From: Rhodosporidiobolus odoratus
Taxonomy: Eukaryota; Basidiomycota; Microbotryomycetes; Sporidiobolales; Sporidiobolaceae
Direction of reading: 5' to 3'
Length of the DNA stretch: 64,000 bases
Assembly: GCA_034387635.1 (NCBI GenBank)
Contig: JAOANU010000001.1
Span: 186,001 to 250,000, forward strand
Part shown: in pieces, positions 45,541-56,290 of the stretch
Layout of the letters: every line of letters starts with the position of its first letter
Numbering within the stretch: position 1 is the first letter of the stretch
The notes under the pieces: model-generated
Told to the model about the DNA's origin: nothing
What the model saw: the letters and a program-made list of their open reading frames with translations, nothing else
The model's database searches: none
Position numbers and translations under genes: made by a program

Positions 45541-48500
45541 TGGGTCTAAGTCTGAGTATATCGCTGTGACTGTGGCTGTAGCTGAGACTGAGGCTGACAA
45601 TGTCTTTGACTTGTATTTTGCAGAACAGATGAAGGGGGAAGAGAGGAGGGGAAAGAGGGGAGGGGAGGGGGAAAGGGAGTGTGAGGGGGGAGTGAGAGAG
45701 GAGAGTGTGAAGAATGGGAGGGAGGGGGACGATGGTGAGGGAAGCAAGGAGATTGAGGGGGAGAGCAGAAGAAAGAGGAGGCAGGCAGTGTTGCACAGAA
45801 CACCTTTGGAGCTTGCGTTCCTCGTGTCAACGGGGCGATGTACGCCTTCCTGGATGTTTCCAATGCCTTCCATCACGTGCTCACGCCTCCTACCTCCGCA
45901 GGCGCTTCGGCGGGAGTGTCACCTGCCCCCGCTTGTCCCGCAAGTAGCGGGTTCTTCTAGAACAACCTAGTCTCGTCTTCCATTTTCTAGTTCCTTTCCC
46001 TTTGGTCATATCATGCTCCGTAGCTCTCTCTTTCTGTTCTTTGTTGGAATCTTATCCTTTTCTACCCTAGTGTAGCCTCGTCGTTCCAGCTCGAAGTCCT
46101 CGGAAAGCTTGACCAAGTTTCCTTCTCCGTCTTACAGGCAGAGGGCGGGCAGAAGGGACTGAGGGGTGGGGGGAAGAGACAGGGGCCGCAAAGTAAAGCA
46201 GCGTTTGTATGTATGCAGGGTAATAGAGCAGCAGAGCGGCAGGGTGAGGGGAAAGAGAGAGAGACGGTCGAGGAAGAACTTTGAGAATGTCTCATCAGTC
46301 CGTGGAGAGTCCGGTTCAACGCAACTCACACTCCGCTCATTCCAGGGTTTGGGAGAGCAAAAGAGGGCATCTACAGCTGATACACATCATTACAGTCCAG
46401 TGTCACCAAGCAGTGCAGTAGCAGAGCAGGGTGACCCAACAGACAAGAGAGACAGAATAAGTTGGGTTATGATCTAGAGGATCCCCAGAGCGGAGGTGCG
46501 GGGAAACCTGTTCCTGTGCCTGCACACACCTGAGCATGGGGGGGAGGCATGGTAAGAGCAAATCTTCTTTGAAGTTTGCAATAACAGGCAGAAAGGCAAC
46601 GGCCCAAGTTCTTGATTCTTTTCCCTGAAATGGATTAGGCCAAATCACTGCCTGCCCGTCGTGCTATATTCTCCAGTAAGCAACAATCACTTATGTCTCA
46701 TAGCGGGGTCCTTTCACCTTCTTCTTCTCCCTCAATCTCTACAGTATGTACAGCTCGTACCAACCTGTTTGAGAAGGTCATTCCAGCCGCAACTACAAGT
46801 CCATTCAAACAGATTCTTCCTGATTGGTCTAGTCTGACTGTCCACAGCTCAGACAGTCTCAAAGCTCAGAAAAGGAGCATTACAACAGTCGTGAAGCTGT
46901 TACCTCTAATGGCAGGCAGAGTTGACTGGTATCAGCTACATGATCCGAGATTGCGGGATACTTGCAGCCTAGTCACGAGAGAGGCAGTCAATGCCGTTCA
47001 CAGGGTCTTGATCAAAATTGATAGACCCGGTCCTAAGCAGGAGACCAAAAGAAGGTACCTGGATGCTGAGTATGTCCGGAAAAGGAACTCCAGGTTAAGA
47101 TGAATTTGAATCTGCTGCAACAGGCTCTGCGAGGTGTAATCATCCCGCTGGGCAACACAGTTAGCAAGTCCTTGAACCAGCACACTCATTATCAGGCGTA
47201 CAGTAGATAGAACCAGTCTGTGTCGCAGTTGCTCCCAGCCAATTCCCTCACCCCTTGCACCAATCTCAACAGGCAAGGCTGTGAGTGTAAGGTATCGCTG
47301 CCTTACGACTCAATGGCAGCAAGTTGCACTACGCTTCTGAGCTATGGTGCGGGGGATCTGCTAATGGGGAGTAGTGACGAGGAGCTGAGGGTTCGTTGAT
47401 GTTGAGTGAAGGAAGGACTTGGGAACTCGAGGGCGAGCCTGGCTTGGCTTCTTTCCTCACGCTCACGCTGAGTTAGATTGCCTGCCAGGTTCGTTGCCTC
47501 TCTAGTTCATCTGTACACGCTCATGCTGAGTTAGATTGCCTGCCAGAACACTCTATTGGCCCTCTAATCTCTGTTTGTTCGAGCTAGCAAGGCGACGACA
47601 CCGCCGCCTTCCGCTGAGGTTGAAGCCGTGTCTGAGGATGTCATCCCATTAAATGAGCTTCTCCCTTGAGAGAAGCAACTGGCGGGCAGAAGAGAGCAAT
47701 GAGCCTTAGTTGCAATACAACGCAGTAGTTCTAGGTAGACTAAACGAACCTGGCAGGCAGAAGAGAGCAATGAGCCTTAGAGAGAAGTGCTCGCTCTGCT
47801 TCCGCCCACCACACCAAGTCTTGCCAAGTTCAACCCTCCCCTCAACCTTCTCATATCGACTTCGTCGCAAACTCAATCATAATCCCCTCCCAACCCTTAG
47901 CTAACACCGATGACAGCTCATGCCGTGTCAGATCCATGGTACAGGCAGCAGCACCTGCGACTCAAGCCCAATTAGCAGCAGTGCCAGTCACGGACTCGGA
48001 ACAGGGTGCAAGCTCACCTGAGAAGACAAAGTGTGGCCACCGCATACTGACTCTTCCATCAGAATGATCTGCACGGTTGTAGATCAGTCTGGCATCAGCC
48101 AGAAGCTGATGTCCTGTGATGATGCCTTGCAGCATGCTGGCGAATGCAGGCAGCGAGGGCTTGAACAGCAAGGACAGAAGAAACAAGCTAGACTCAACAA
48201 GATGACAATGTGAAGCGGCCTTGCTTACGTCAGCAGCAGCATATCAGCACAGACCTCCAGGGATGCTCACTTGTCATGTCGCCCAATGAGGTGAGCTCCG
48301 TGTGTCAGCAAGTGCTGTGTACATACTGAGGTCCAAGTTGAGAAGGTCATGGACTTAAGTCCAGGCCGTGACTCCTCAAGCTTTGCTTTGAGGGATCACT
48401 GCAAAGTTGTCCAAGTTGGCGGACACTGATTAAACTTTTTGGTCCACCTAACCACAGCCAAGAGCTTGAGCGGAAGTGTGAGTGCAACTTGATACTGGAT

Positions 48501-49510
48501 CTGCCTGAGATGTATCAGCAGCAGATCCCTTGTACAAGGAACATATCCTGCCAATGCTCAGCTGAGGGAGTTGTTTACTGCATATTGCCATCTATACATC
48601 CCATCCTGCCATCCTTCCCCTGCCCAGCCTGTCTCGGACCTTTGCCAAGCTTGCATACCGCCGAGGCGGAACAGACCCCGAAGCACCTGCATGCATGTGA
48701 GAGACTGTGTGCTGGGTCAGTCAGATCAGTCTGGAAGAAGATGGGCTGATGTGAGACTGACCGTCCATGCTTTGCTGCTCGCTGGCGGCAGCATTTGCGG
48801 CTTCTGCAAGTGGCTGGAAGAGTACAAAGTGGTGAGCTCACACCTTGCTATAGAAAATGAAAGTGTAGCACCAGTGGGAGATACACCCAAGGACAATGGT
48901 TGGGAAAGGCTGTAGACAAGAGCGTGGTCAATACAGACAGTCAGGTGTACAGGACTGGAATCCCAGCTGACAGTAGACTGCTGCAAACTCCAGTGCTTTT
49001 TCCTGCGCTTGCTCAAAGCGCGATCAGGCCCAGCCGCCTCGCTCCCGCGTTAACGAAGGACCGCAGTATTCCACTCGCGCATAGCAGGTTCTTGACATGG
49101 AAAGAAGCGACACATCCACTGCTTGACAGCCACCATGGCCTCAGTGAAGAGGGGATTCAAGATGAAGCCGCTGGCTGGGATGGTGGGGAAAGGTATATTT
49201 GGATGGCAAGTAGGATGGTCCGTCACTTCATAGTGCTTTGGAGAAAGGTCTGGTGCACCCCCATGTCTAGGCTGAGGCAAATGAATTAAGTGATACTGTG
49301 GCATTGCCAGTCAGAGAGCGTTGAGGAAGACTCCTTACATTGCTGATGTGGTCAAAGATGACTTGCGGAAAAGGCTGGCCTTCTTGCTGCCCTCTTGCAG
49401 GCAGCGATACATCATTTTCAGTGCAGCAGATTTTAGATAGAGGAAATCAAGGACTGACCAAGTAACCCCCTCTCAGGACAGCAACAAACTCGTTCCACAA
49501 GTTTCTGGAG
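45541..49510. other. Transposon debris and short repeats, about 4 kb
   Basis: No intact gene. Visible items are a purine-rich tract at 45628-45785 and a pair of 30-bp direct repeats at 47459-47488 and 47516-47545 (one difference). A second pair, GGCRGGCAGAAGAGAGCAAT and following bases, lies near 47682 and 47752. Short frames such as 46693-47103 and 48489-48749 (with a CPAC...H...C pattern) may be element remnants. I could not assign them. Confidence 0.4.
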
Positions 49511-49515
49511 ATTAT
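49511..49515. repeat. Target-site duplication, left
   Basis: ATTAT immediately before the 5' LTR, identical to 56286-56290. Confidence 0.95.
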
Positions 49516-49884
49516 TGTAAGGAAACGGTTCCTCACACGTCGTCCTTTTCTTCTTCCGCTGCTAAGTCCTCCTTCTTTTCTGTACTGCGTTGATCCGAAG
49601 TAACTCACATATCGACCTCTTTTATAGGGATACTCGAAACGTGAGTTAAGGATGGTGGGAGTAGATGCATCACTCAACACGCCGGGAGTTGGCCGTTGTA
49701 GCCTCCTCCTTCGTTTTCTCTTTAGCGCTAGTTACCCCCATTCGTTGTTCTGAGAACCAGGATCAGTTCATTGTTCTTGGTCTCGGTCCGTCTTCGCTCG
49801 ACTACAACAACTCTCGCCCCTTCCTCCCGCACCTAAGCAGCAACTCTGGTCTCGCCTTACGGTTCGACATCGGTGGTTCCTGCA
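49516..49884 (+). repeat. 5' LTR
   Basis: 369 bp, TG...CA ends. A TATA-like TTTTATAGGG lies at 49619-49628, a candidate core promoter for the element. Confidence 0.96.
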
Positions 49885-50164
49885 CTTTTTTAACAATTCC
49901 GATCCCTTCTCTTTCACCATAAGCTCCTCCTTATCCTCCTTGTCGACTTCCCCCGCCTCCGCGGTCAAAGATCGTCATTCAACAACCTCCTCCTCTTCAT
50001 CATCTTCCTCCGATTTCAACTCCCCTACTCCGGCTATCCGACCTCACACTCGATCCCTCGCTCGCGCCCCCTCGTTCACTCTATCCGATCCACTCACCTT
50101 CCATACCGCTCCTCGTACTCTTGCAAATTCCCTTCCTCGTTCTGTCCGTTTCGCCAACTTCAAG

Positions 50165-51553
50165 ATGACCACTCCTCCGCCCATTCCGCCTCGCCCTACT
50201 TCCTCAGCCACGTTCTCCAATCCCAACCAAGTGTGGGGAGCGGCCAATCCTACTCGTCCCACCTCGGTCGCCGATTCTGTCCGTTCGGTCAACTCATCTG
50301 TCCGACGAGCCCGAGCACTAGAAGCAGCTGAGGAGGCGGAAAGGGTACGGCGTGAGGAGTTTGAGCGAAATGAGGCTCGCATCAAGCAAGAAATGGAGGA
50401 ACATTTGGAAGCGGAGGATCAAGCGTCCCTCGCTCGGGGTGGACAAGGGGAGGCAGGCGTGGTTCCTCCTCCTCCCGGTGAGGATGGGGAAACGGTCGTA
50501 CTGCAGCGCCAGCTCTCTGAGCTGGAAGAACGCGGTACTACCCTTCGGCGTATCCTTCTTTCCCGCCAGACTCCTACCACCACTCCCCTGCTTGTCCACA
50601 CCGTCCAGCCCTCGTCTGACTACGCAGATATCGTCTTCAAGAAGGTATCTGCGCCAAAGGCGTGGACAGGCGACTTCAACCATCGTCGTCGCGAGGCGTG
50701 GATCAAGACAGCTCAAGGTTACCTTGCCAGCATCGGTATTTCCCCGTCGCTGGAGCTGTTTGAAGCTAAACAGCCGGGTGTTTTCTACCACATCCGTGCT
50801 CTCTTTTCTTCAGAGACTAAGGTTAACGCTTTATCTCCTCAGGATTGGTTCGATGGCATCCAGCGCCGGACTCCTTTCCGTACCGTTCAGAGCGTCTTTG
50901 ACGCCATGCGCCGTCATTGGGTGGAAGAGGGAGCGGCGGAAGCTGCTTTCTCCAAGTACCGCAAGGCGTCGCAAGGTTCCCTCAAAGTGCGCGATTTCGG
51001 CGCTCTCGTCGAGGTACTCGCCAACGACATCTTCGATCGTCAAGTCACGGACGACGACAAGAAGGCAACCTTCCTTGAAGGTTTGGTACCCTCGGCGAGG
51101 AACTTCGTTCGTCAAGTGCAAGCCACCCAGTCCGCAACCTTCGGATCCGAGACCGTTCAAGATTTTGCCGGACTCGTCCAACTCGCCTCCAAGTTTGACA
51201 CTATGGAGGGCCGTTCTTCTTCCTCTTCCGCATCTCCAGCCCCTTTCTCTGCCAACTCCTCCTCTCGTCGTCCAGCTCAAGCTGGTGCTACTGACCCGTT
51301 CTCTTCTAAGGCCACCTCCTCCAAGCCCGCGGCTGACTCCGCTTTCCCCAAGTCCTGGGTTGAGTTGGCGGTGACTTGGCAGGAACGTTTCCCCCTTAAG
51401 GATAAGGCGTCGTGGTACAAGAAGGACGCCAAGGAGTTATCCTCCGTCGTCCGTTGCTACAACTGCGCTTGTACGGGCCTCCATTACTCGTCGGCATGCC
51501 CCAACCCTTGCCAAGATCCGCGTTCGGTCACGATCGCTGCGTTGTCCGCCTGA
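50165..51553 (+). CDS. Gag protein of the chromovirus
   Basis: The structural particle protein. The first in-frame ATG at 50165 gives MTTPPPIPPRPTSSATF, 462 residues. The frame is open another 75 codons upstream but without ATG. An Arg/Glu coiled-coil segment (ALEAAEEAERVRREEFERNE) precedes a capsid-like region (FFKK-type SAPKAWTGDFNHRRREAWIK through QDFAGLVQLASKFDTMEG). Near the C-terminus is one CCHC zinc knuckle, CYNCACTGLHYSSAC (C-x2-C-x5-H-x4-C), for RNA binding. It ends at 51553. The pol frame opens 560 bp downstream in another phase. Confidence 0.88.
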   Translation: MTTPPPIPPRPTSSATFSNPNQVWGAANPTRPTSVADSVRSVNSSVRRARALEAAEEAERVRREEFERNEARIKQEMEEHLEAEDQASLARGGQGEAGVVPPPPGEDGETVVLQRQLSELEERGTTLRRILLSRQTPTTTPLLVHTVQPSSDYADIVFKKVSAPKAWTGDFNHRRREAWIKTAQGYLASIGISPSLELFEAKQPGVFYHIRALFSSETKVNALSPQDWFDGIQRRTPFRTVQSVFDAMRRHWVEEGAAEAAFSKYRKASQGSLKVRDFGALVEVLANDIFDRQVTDDDKKATFLEGLVPSARNFVRQVQATQSATFGSETVQDFAGLVQLASKFDTMEGRSSSSSASPAPFSANSSSRRPAQAGATDPFSSKATSSKPAADSAFPKSWVELAVTWQERFPLKDKASWYKKDAKELSSVVRCYNCACTGLHYSSACPNPCQDPRSVTIAALSA

Positions 51554-52112
51554 TTGAGTCCTCTTCCTCCTTCCATTCCTCCTCCGATGCCTGAGTCGCC
51601 TGAACCCTCGGCCGGCGAGGAGCTCCCCTCGCCCGTGGCGGGAAAAGAGCGTGGCGAGTAAGACCTGAGGAGTCGTGCTCGCCGTCTACCACCCTTTCCT
51701 CCTCTACTATCCGTACCCGTGATGAAGCTCACCAGCGCGCTGCGGTGCCCGACTGTATATGCCGTGGTCCCCTCGCCTTACTATCTTCTGAGGGCGGTGT
51801 TCTCCCCACTGTGGCTGATTTCTCAACTTGGTTGTCAAGTCGTGCCCTGAAGCCCTTACTTGCTTCTACAGCTGTTGCCGAGTCCCCTGTCCAATCCGTA
51901 CCGCCTTTATCGTCTTCCCCTTCCTCTTCTCCTGCCGGCTCTTCCCCTGTGGTGTCGTCTCCTGTTGCGTGTTCCATCTCTGCTCTCTCCCCGAGTATAG
52001 AATTTGGAGCAGTAGGAGGACCTGAAGCTGTAACTGAGTTGGTCTCGCCCTCTTCAGACACGTCAGAGCCCACGTCTACCCCGAAAGCCCGGAATTGACG
52101 TCCCAAATCTAA
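51554..52112 (+). other. Gag-pol junction region
   Basis: 560 bp between the gag stop and the opening of the pol frame at 52113. A third frame is open from about 51745 to 52098 and encodes a Ser/Pro/acidic linker. How Pol is expressed (intron, frameshift, internal start) is not evident. Confidence 0.5.
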
Positions 52113-55100
52113 GTCGTCTTCCTCGGTTCCTGGCCCGTGGTAGCGCTTCGTCCGCTTACCACCTCTGCTCTCATGAATGAACAGGAAGCGACTGTCCTTG
52201 TGGACTCAGGATCTCAAGCAGACGTCCTTTCGGCCGCTTTCGCCCATCGCCTTGGTATCCCTCTCCGACGACTCATGGTTCCCTTACATGCCAACCTCGG
52301 TGCAGATGGCCATTCCGTACGCCTTGGGCTGTACGGCGAGGTTCGCCTCAAAGTGGGAAACCTTTGAGCTGAGCCTCGTTCGTTTTTCATCTCCCCTCTT
52401 CCTTCTGGTATTGACGCGATACTCGGGGTGCCTTGGTTAGGCGTCTCGGGGGTCGCGGTTTCTGCTAACAAGGTTTTTGTCGTCCCTCGTGGTCCTAGCG
52501 AGGACGTCATCGACTTCAATACCGATGGCTTTACCATCCAACCTCAAGCAAACTTCGACGACCTTGGATTTACTCAGCGTGCCATGACCGAGGACGAACA
52601 ACATCAATTCGTCGTCTGCGCACTACAGGTAGACGCCGAAGGACTTGAAGACATGGTGGATTATGAGCCCCATAATCCTCTTCTCGACCAGGACGATGAC
52701 GACCCGTCTCGTCCTGATTTGTCCGCTGAAGAGGCTGACACCGCGGTTACCGCTCTCTTAGAGAAATACGCTGATGTGTTGGTCTCTGAACTCCCCAACC
52801 GTCTCCCTCCTCATCGACCGCAGGACCACTCTATCGACTTAGTCGACAAAGAGGTCAAGGTCAAGCCGCGCGCGATCAACATTCCTGCTCGCTACGATCA
52901 ACAATGGCAAGCCCACGTGCGTAAGTTCGTGGAGACGGGTTACTGGGCACCGGCAGCACTCGAGTCAGCGTGCTCGATGTTCGCCGTACCCAAACATGAT
53001 CGCTCGCAGGCCCGGTTTGTCATCAACCTCAAACCGCGCAACGCCAACACCCGCAAGCGACTCTCGCCCATTCCGGACATGAAGGCGATCCGCTTTCGAG
53101 TCGCTTCTCGCAAGTACCGGACAAAGCTGGACTTCAAGAACGCTTACGAACAGATTCGACTCGCCCTCGAATCCGTCGCCAAGTCCGGCTTCATCACTCC
53201 TTCTGGGACCTTTGTGTCTCGTGTGATGCAGCAGGGCGATACGAACGCCCCGGACACCATGCATCGAGTGTGCTCGATGATGTTCGCGGAGTCGCTTGGT
53301 CGGTTCCTCGACGTTTTCTACGACGACGTGTTCATTTATTCCCACACTCGTCGCGCTCACATCCGTTACCTTGACATCACTCTCCAGACCCTCTGCCATT
53401 ACAGGTTTTACCTCTCTCGTTCCAAGGTCGACATTCTCCCCCCTCGACTCGAAGCTTTGGGCGCCATCATCGACGACTCAGGTATCTCGGTCGACCCCGC
53501 CAAGATGGACGCCCTTCAAGAATGGCCCACGCCTCGGAACCCGAAGGACATCCTCCGGTTCATGGGAACCGCTCAATGGCTTTCCGATCACCTTCCTCAT
53601 CTCAAGGAAATCGCCGCACCTCTCACCCGTCTCACCGGCAAAGTCGACTGGGACTGGACCGCCGCCTGCAACCTCGCCTTCACCATGATCAAGGACCTCG
53701 TGCCGAAAACACTTGTCCCTCTCGACCTCGCCAAGCTGGAAACCGGCGAGGAGAAGTTGTTCCTCTTTTCGGATGCATCAATCTTTGGCTGCGGTGGCTG
53801 GGTCGGGCAAGGCACTTGCCGTCAAGATGCTCGACCCTTCCGCTATCACTCGGCCAAGTTCAACAGTGCGCAGCGGAATTATCACACTACCGATCAAGAG
53901 CTCCTGGGAGTGCTTGATCTTTGCCTGTCCTTCAAGGATTTGATCTTGGGGTGGGAGGTACACGTCGTGACTGACCATCTTCCGCTCCGCACGTACTGGG
54001 ACCGCCCGCCTAAACTCACTCGGCGGCATGTTCGACTCTGGGAGACTCTCTCGCAGTTTTCTCTTTTCTGGGAGTTCATACCCGGAAAGGAAAACGTGTT
54101 CGCTGACGCTTTATCTCGTCTCGCTGAGTTATGTGCAGAAGACGAGTGGCTCAACCTTCCCATCGCTCGAGAACCCACTCCCTCTCCCGATGACGACGAA
54201 CCTTTCCCCTCCGAACCGTCGGCCCAAATGCTGCTCGCCCAATATTCTCTCAGCTCCGCTTCCGGCACTCCTTCTCCCATCATTGCCGCCAACGCCGCTC
54301 CCTTCGTCCCGCCAACTTTCGTCTCGTCATTACCGGACGACTTCCTCTCCTCGCTTCCAGCCGCCCTTCGTTCCGACACGCTCGCCTCGAAAATCCTATC
54401 TAATCCCTCGGCCTATCCCTCCTTCTCCTCCGTCGACAACCGTCTATTCCACCTCGGCACCGACTGTCCCCAATTAGTCGTTCCGGCAGGGCGGACTTCG
54501 AGTGCGCCGGACGCACCGACTTTCGTCGAGGCGGTTGTCACCCAAGCGCATGGTGCAGTCGGCCATCTCGGAAGCGTCAAGACGCTGGACTATGTTCGGC
54601 GCGCTTTCTGGTGGCCTACGATGCACCGTGACGTCTTTGACTTTGTCAAAGGCTGTGAATCCTGTGCGCGTTCCAAACCTTCCTCCTCCAAGCCCTTCGG
54701 GCTGTTACACCCCCTTGACACTCCCCGTCGGCCTTGGTCGGCGGCTGCGTTGGATTTCATGGTGGGACTTCCGCCCGTTCAGTGGGGAGGATCGGTTGTG
54801 GACTCCATCTTAACGGTAACCGATTTACTTTCGAAGATGGTTGTCCTCATTCCTCTCGCCTCTACCGCGTCTGCTGAAGACGTAGCTTCCCTCTTCCATG
54901 ATTCTGTCGTCTGCAGATTCGGTTTTCAGGATTCCCTGGTCTCAGATCGCGACCCGAAGTTCACCTCCCGGTTCTGGCGCGCCTTGCACGCAAAGTCTGG
55001 AACTTCTTTACGCCTCTCCTCTTCCGCCCACCCTCAAACAGACGGTCGGTCTGAAGTCACGAACAAGATCGTCGGGCAAGTTCTTCGAACGTTGTGCGAA

Positions 55101-55994
55101 GACGACGCCGAAGCATGGGCGTCGTCACTCTCCATCGCCGAAGTGGCGATCAACTCCGCAAGCTCATCTGCAACATCCATGGCGCCCTTCGAAGTCGTCT
55201 ATGGTTTCCTGCCGTCTACCTGGCCGACGTCGGCCTGGAGTACACCTATCGCCGACGCCGACATTCAAGATCGCTTAGAAAACGCTCGACTTACTTGGTT
55301 GCGCTGTTCGGACGCCCTCATCGCGTCGAGGGTAGCCATGGTTCATCAAGCCAACAAACACCGTCGCGACGAAGGTGTCCACTTCTCCATCGGCGACAAA
55401 GTCTACGTCTCTACCGCAGGCATGCGCTTCCCGCATGCACTCTCGTCAAAATTCATCCCTCGTTCCGTCGGCCCTTATACTATTACCGACGCCAATCCTC
55501 CCAAATCTACCTACGACATCGACTTCCCTTCCCATTTACGCATCCATCCCCGTGTCCACTCCTCCAAACTGTGCCCCCACTTCTCAAACGACGACACTCG
55601 CTTCCCATCTCGTGCCCTCTCTCTTCCTCCACCTGCCGTTCCCGCGGCTGACGCCTCCGAGGACGAGTACTTCATCGGAAAGATTGTTGCCGATCGTGTC
55701 GCTCGCGGGAAGCGGCAGTTCCGGGTTCGATACTTGGGATACTCGGCCGCTGAGGATGAATGGCGACCCGAAGACGAACTCGCCGAACTCGCTCCCGACA
55801 TTCTTACGGAATACCTCGCCTCTACATCGGCTCGTCGCTTATCACGCCCTCGTCGCGCTGTCATCTCTCTTCTCTCACTGGCGAGTTCTACGCTCTCGCC
55901 TTTCAGGGGGGGTGAGTGTAAGGAAACGGTTCCTCACACGTCGTCCTTTTCTTCTTCCGCTGCTAAGTCCTCCTTCTTTTCTGTACTGCGTTGA
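52113..55994 (+). CDS. Pol polyprotein: PR-RT-RNaseH-IN-chromodomain, with one in-frame TGA
   Basis: The aspartic protease starts with EATVLVDSGSQADVLS. An in-frame TGA (52365-52367) splits it before FFISPLPSGIDAILGVPWLG, after which the frame is open for about 1,200 codons. RT: SMFAVPKHDRSQARFVINLK, KLDFKNAYEQIRL and VFYDDVFIYS (catalytic DD kept, first Tyr of YxDD replaced by Phe). RNase H: FLFSDASIFGCGG, TDQELLGVL, VTDHLPL and NVFADALSR. Integrase: HGAVGHLG with CESCARSK (HHCC), then DFMVGLP, SDRDPKF and QTDGRSEVTNK (DDE). The chromodomain is DEYFIGKIVADRV, FRVRYLGYSAAEDEWRPEDE. The last 78 bp lie inside the 3' LTR. Catalytic residues are otherwise intact. Confidence 0.92.
55904..55916 (+). 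other. Polypurine tract of the retrotransposon
   Basis: CAGGGGGGGTGAG directly abuts the 3' LTR. This is the expected plus-strand primer position. Confidence 0.75.
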
Positions 55995-56285
55995 TCCGAA
56001 GTAACTCACATATCGACCTCTTTTATAGGGATACTCGAAACGTGAGTTAAGGATGGTGGGAGTAGATGCATCACTCAACACGCCGGGAGTTGGCCGTTGT
56101 AGCCTCCTCCTTCGTTTTCTCTTTAGCGCTAGTTACCCCCATTCGTTGTTCTGAGAACCAGGATCAGTTCATTGTTCTTGGTCTCGGTCCGTCTTCGCTC
56201 GACTACAACGACTCTCGCCCCTTCCTCCCGCACCTAAGCAGCAACTCTGGTCTCGCCTTACGGTTCGACATCGGTGGTTCCTGCA
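55917..56285 (+). repeat. 3' LTR
   Basis: Copy of 49516-49884 at an offset of 6,401 bp, with one base different (56210). Confidence 0.96.
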
Positions 56286-56290
56286 ATTAT
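56286..56290. repeat. Target-site duplication, right
   Basis: ATTAT following the 3' LTR. Confidence 0.95.

Larger units (their letters stand above)
49516..56285 (+). mobile_element. Full-length Ty3/Gypsy chromovirus LTR retrotransposon, 6,770 bp
   Basis: Two 369-bp LTRs starting TGTAAGG and ending CCTGCA are bounded by the 5-bp duplication ATTAT. Between them are gag and then a pol with domain order protease, reverse transcriptase, RNase H, integrase, chromodomain. That order and the terminal chromodomain define the chromovirus branch of Ty3/Gypsy. The LTRs differ at one position (49809 A versus 56210 G), so insertion was recent. A polypurine tract precedes the 3' LTR. The bases just after the 5' LTR do not show the usual TGG of a tRNA primer site. 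Confidence 0.95.
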
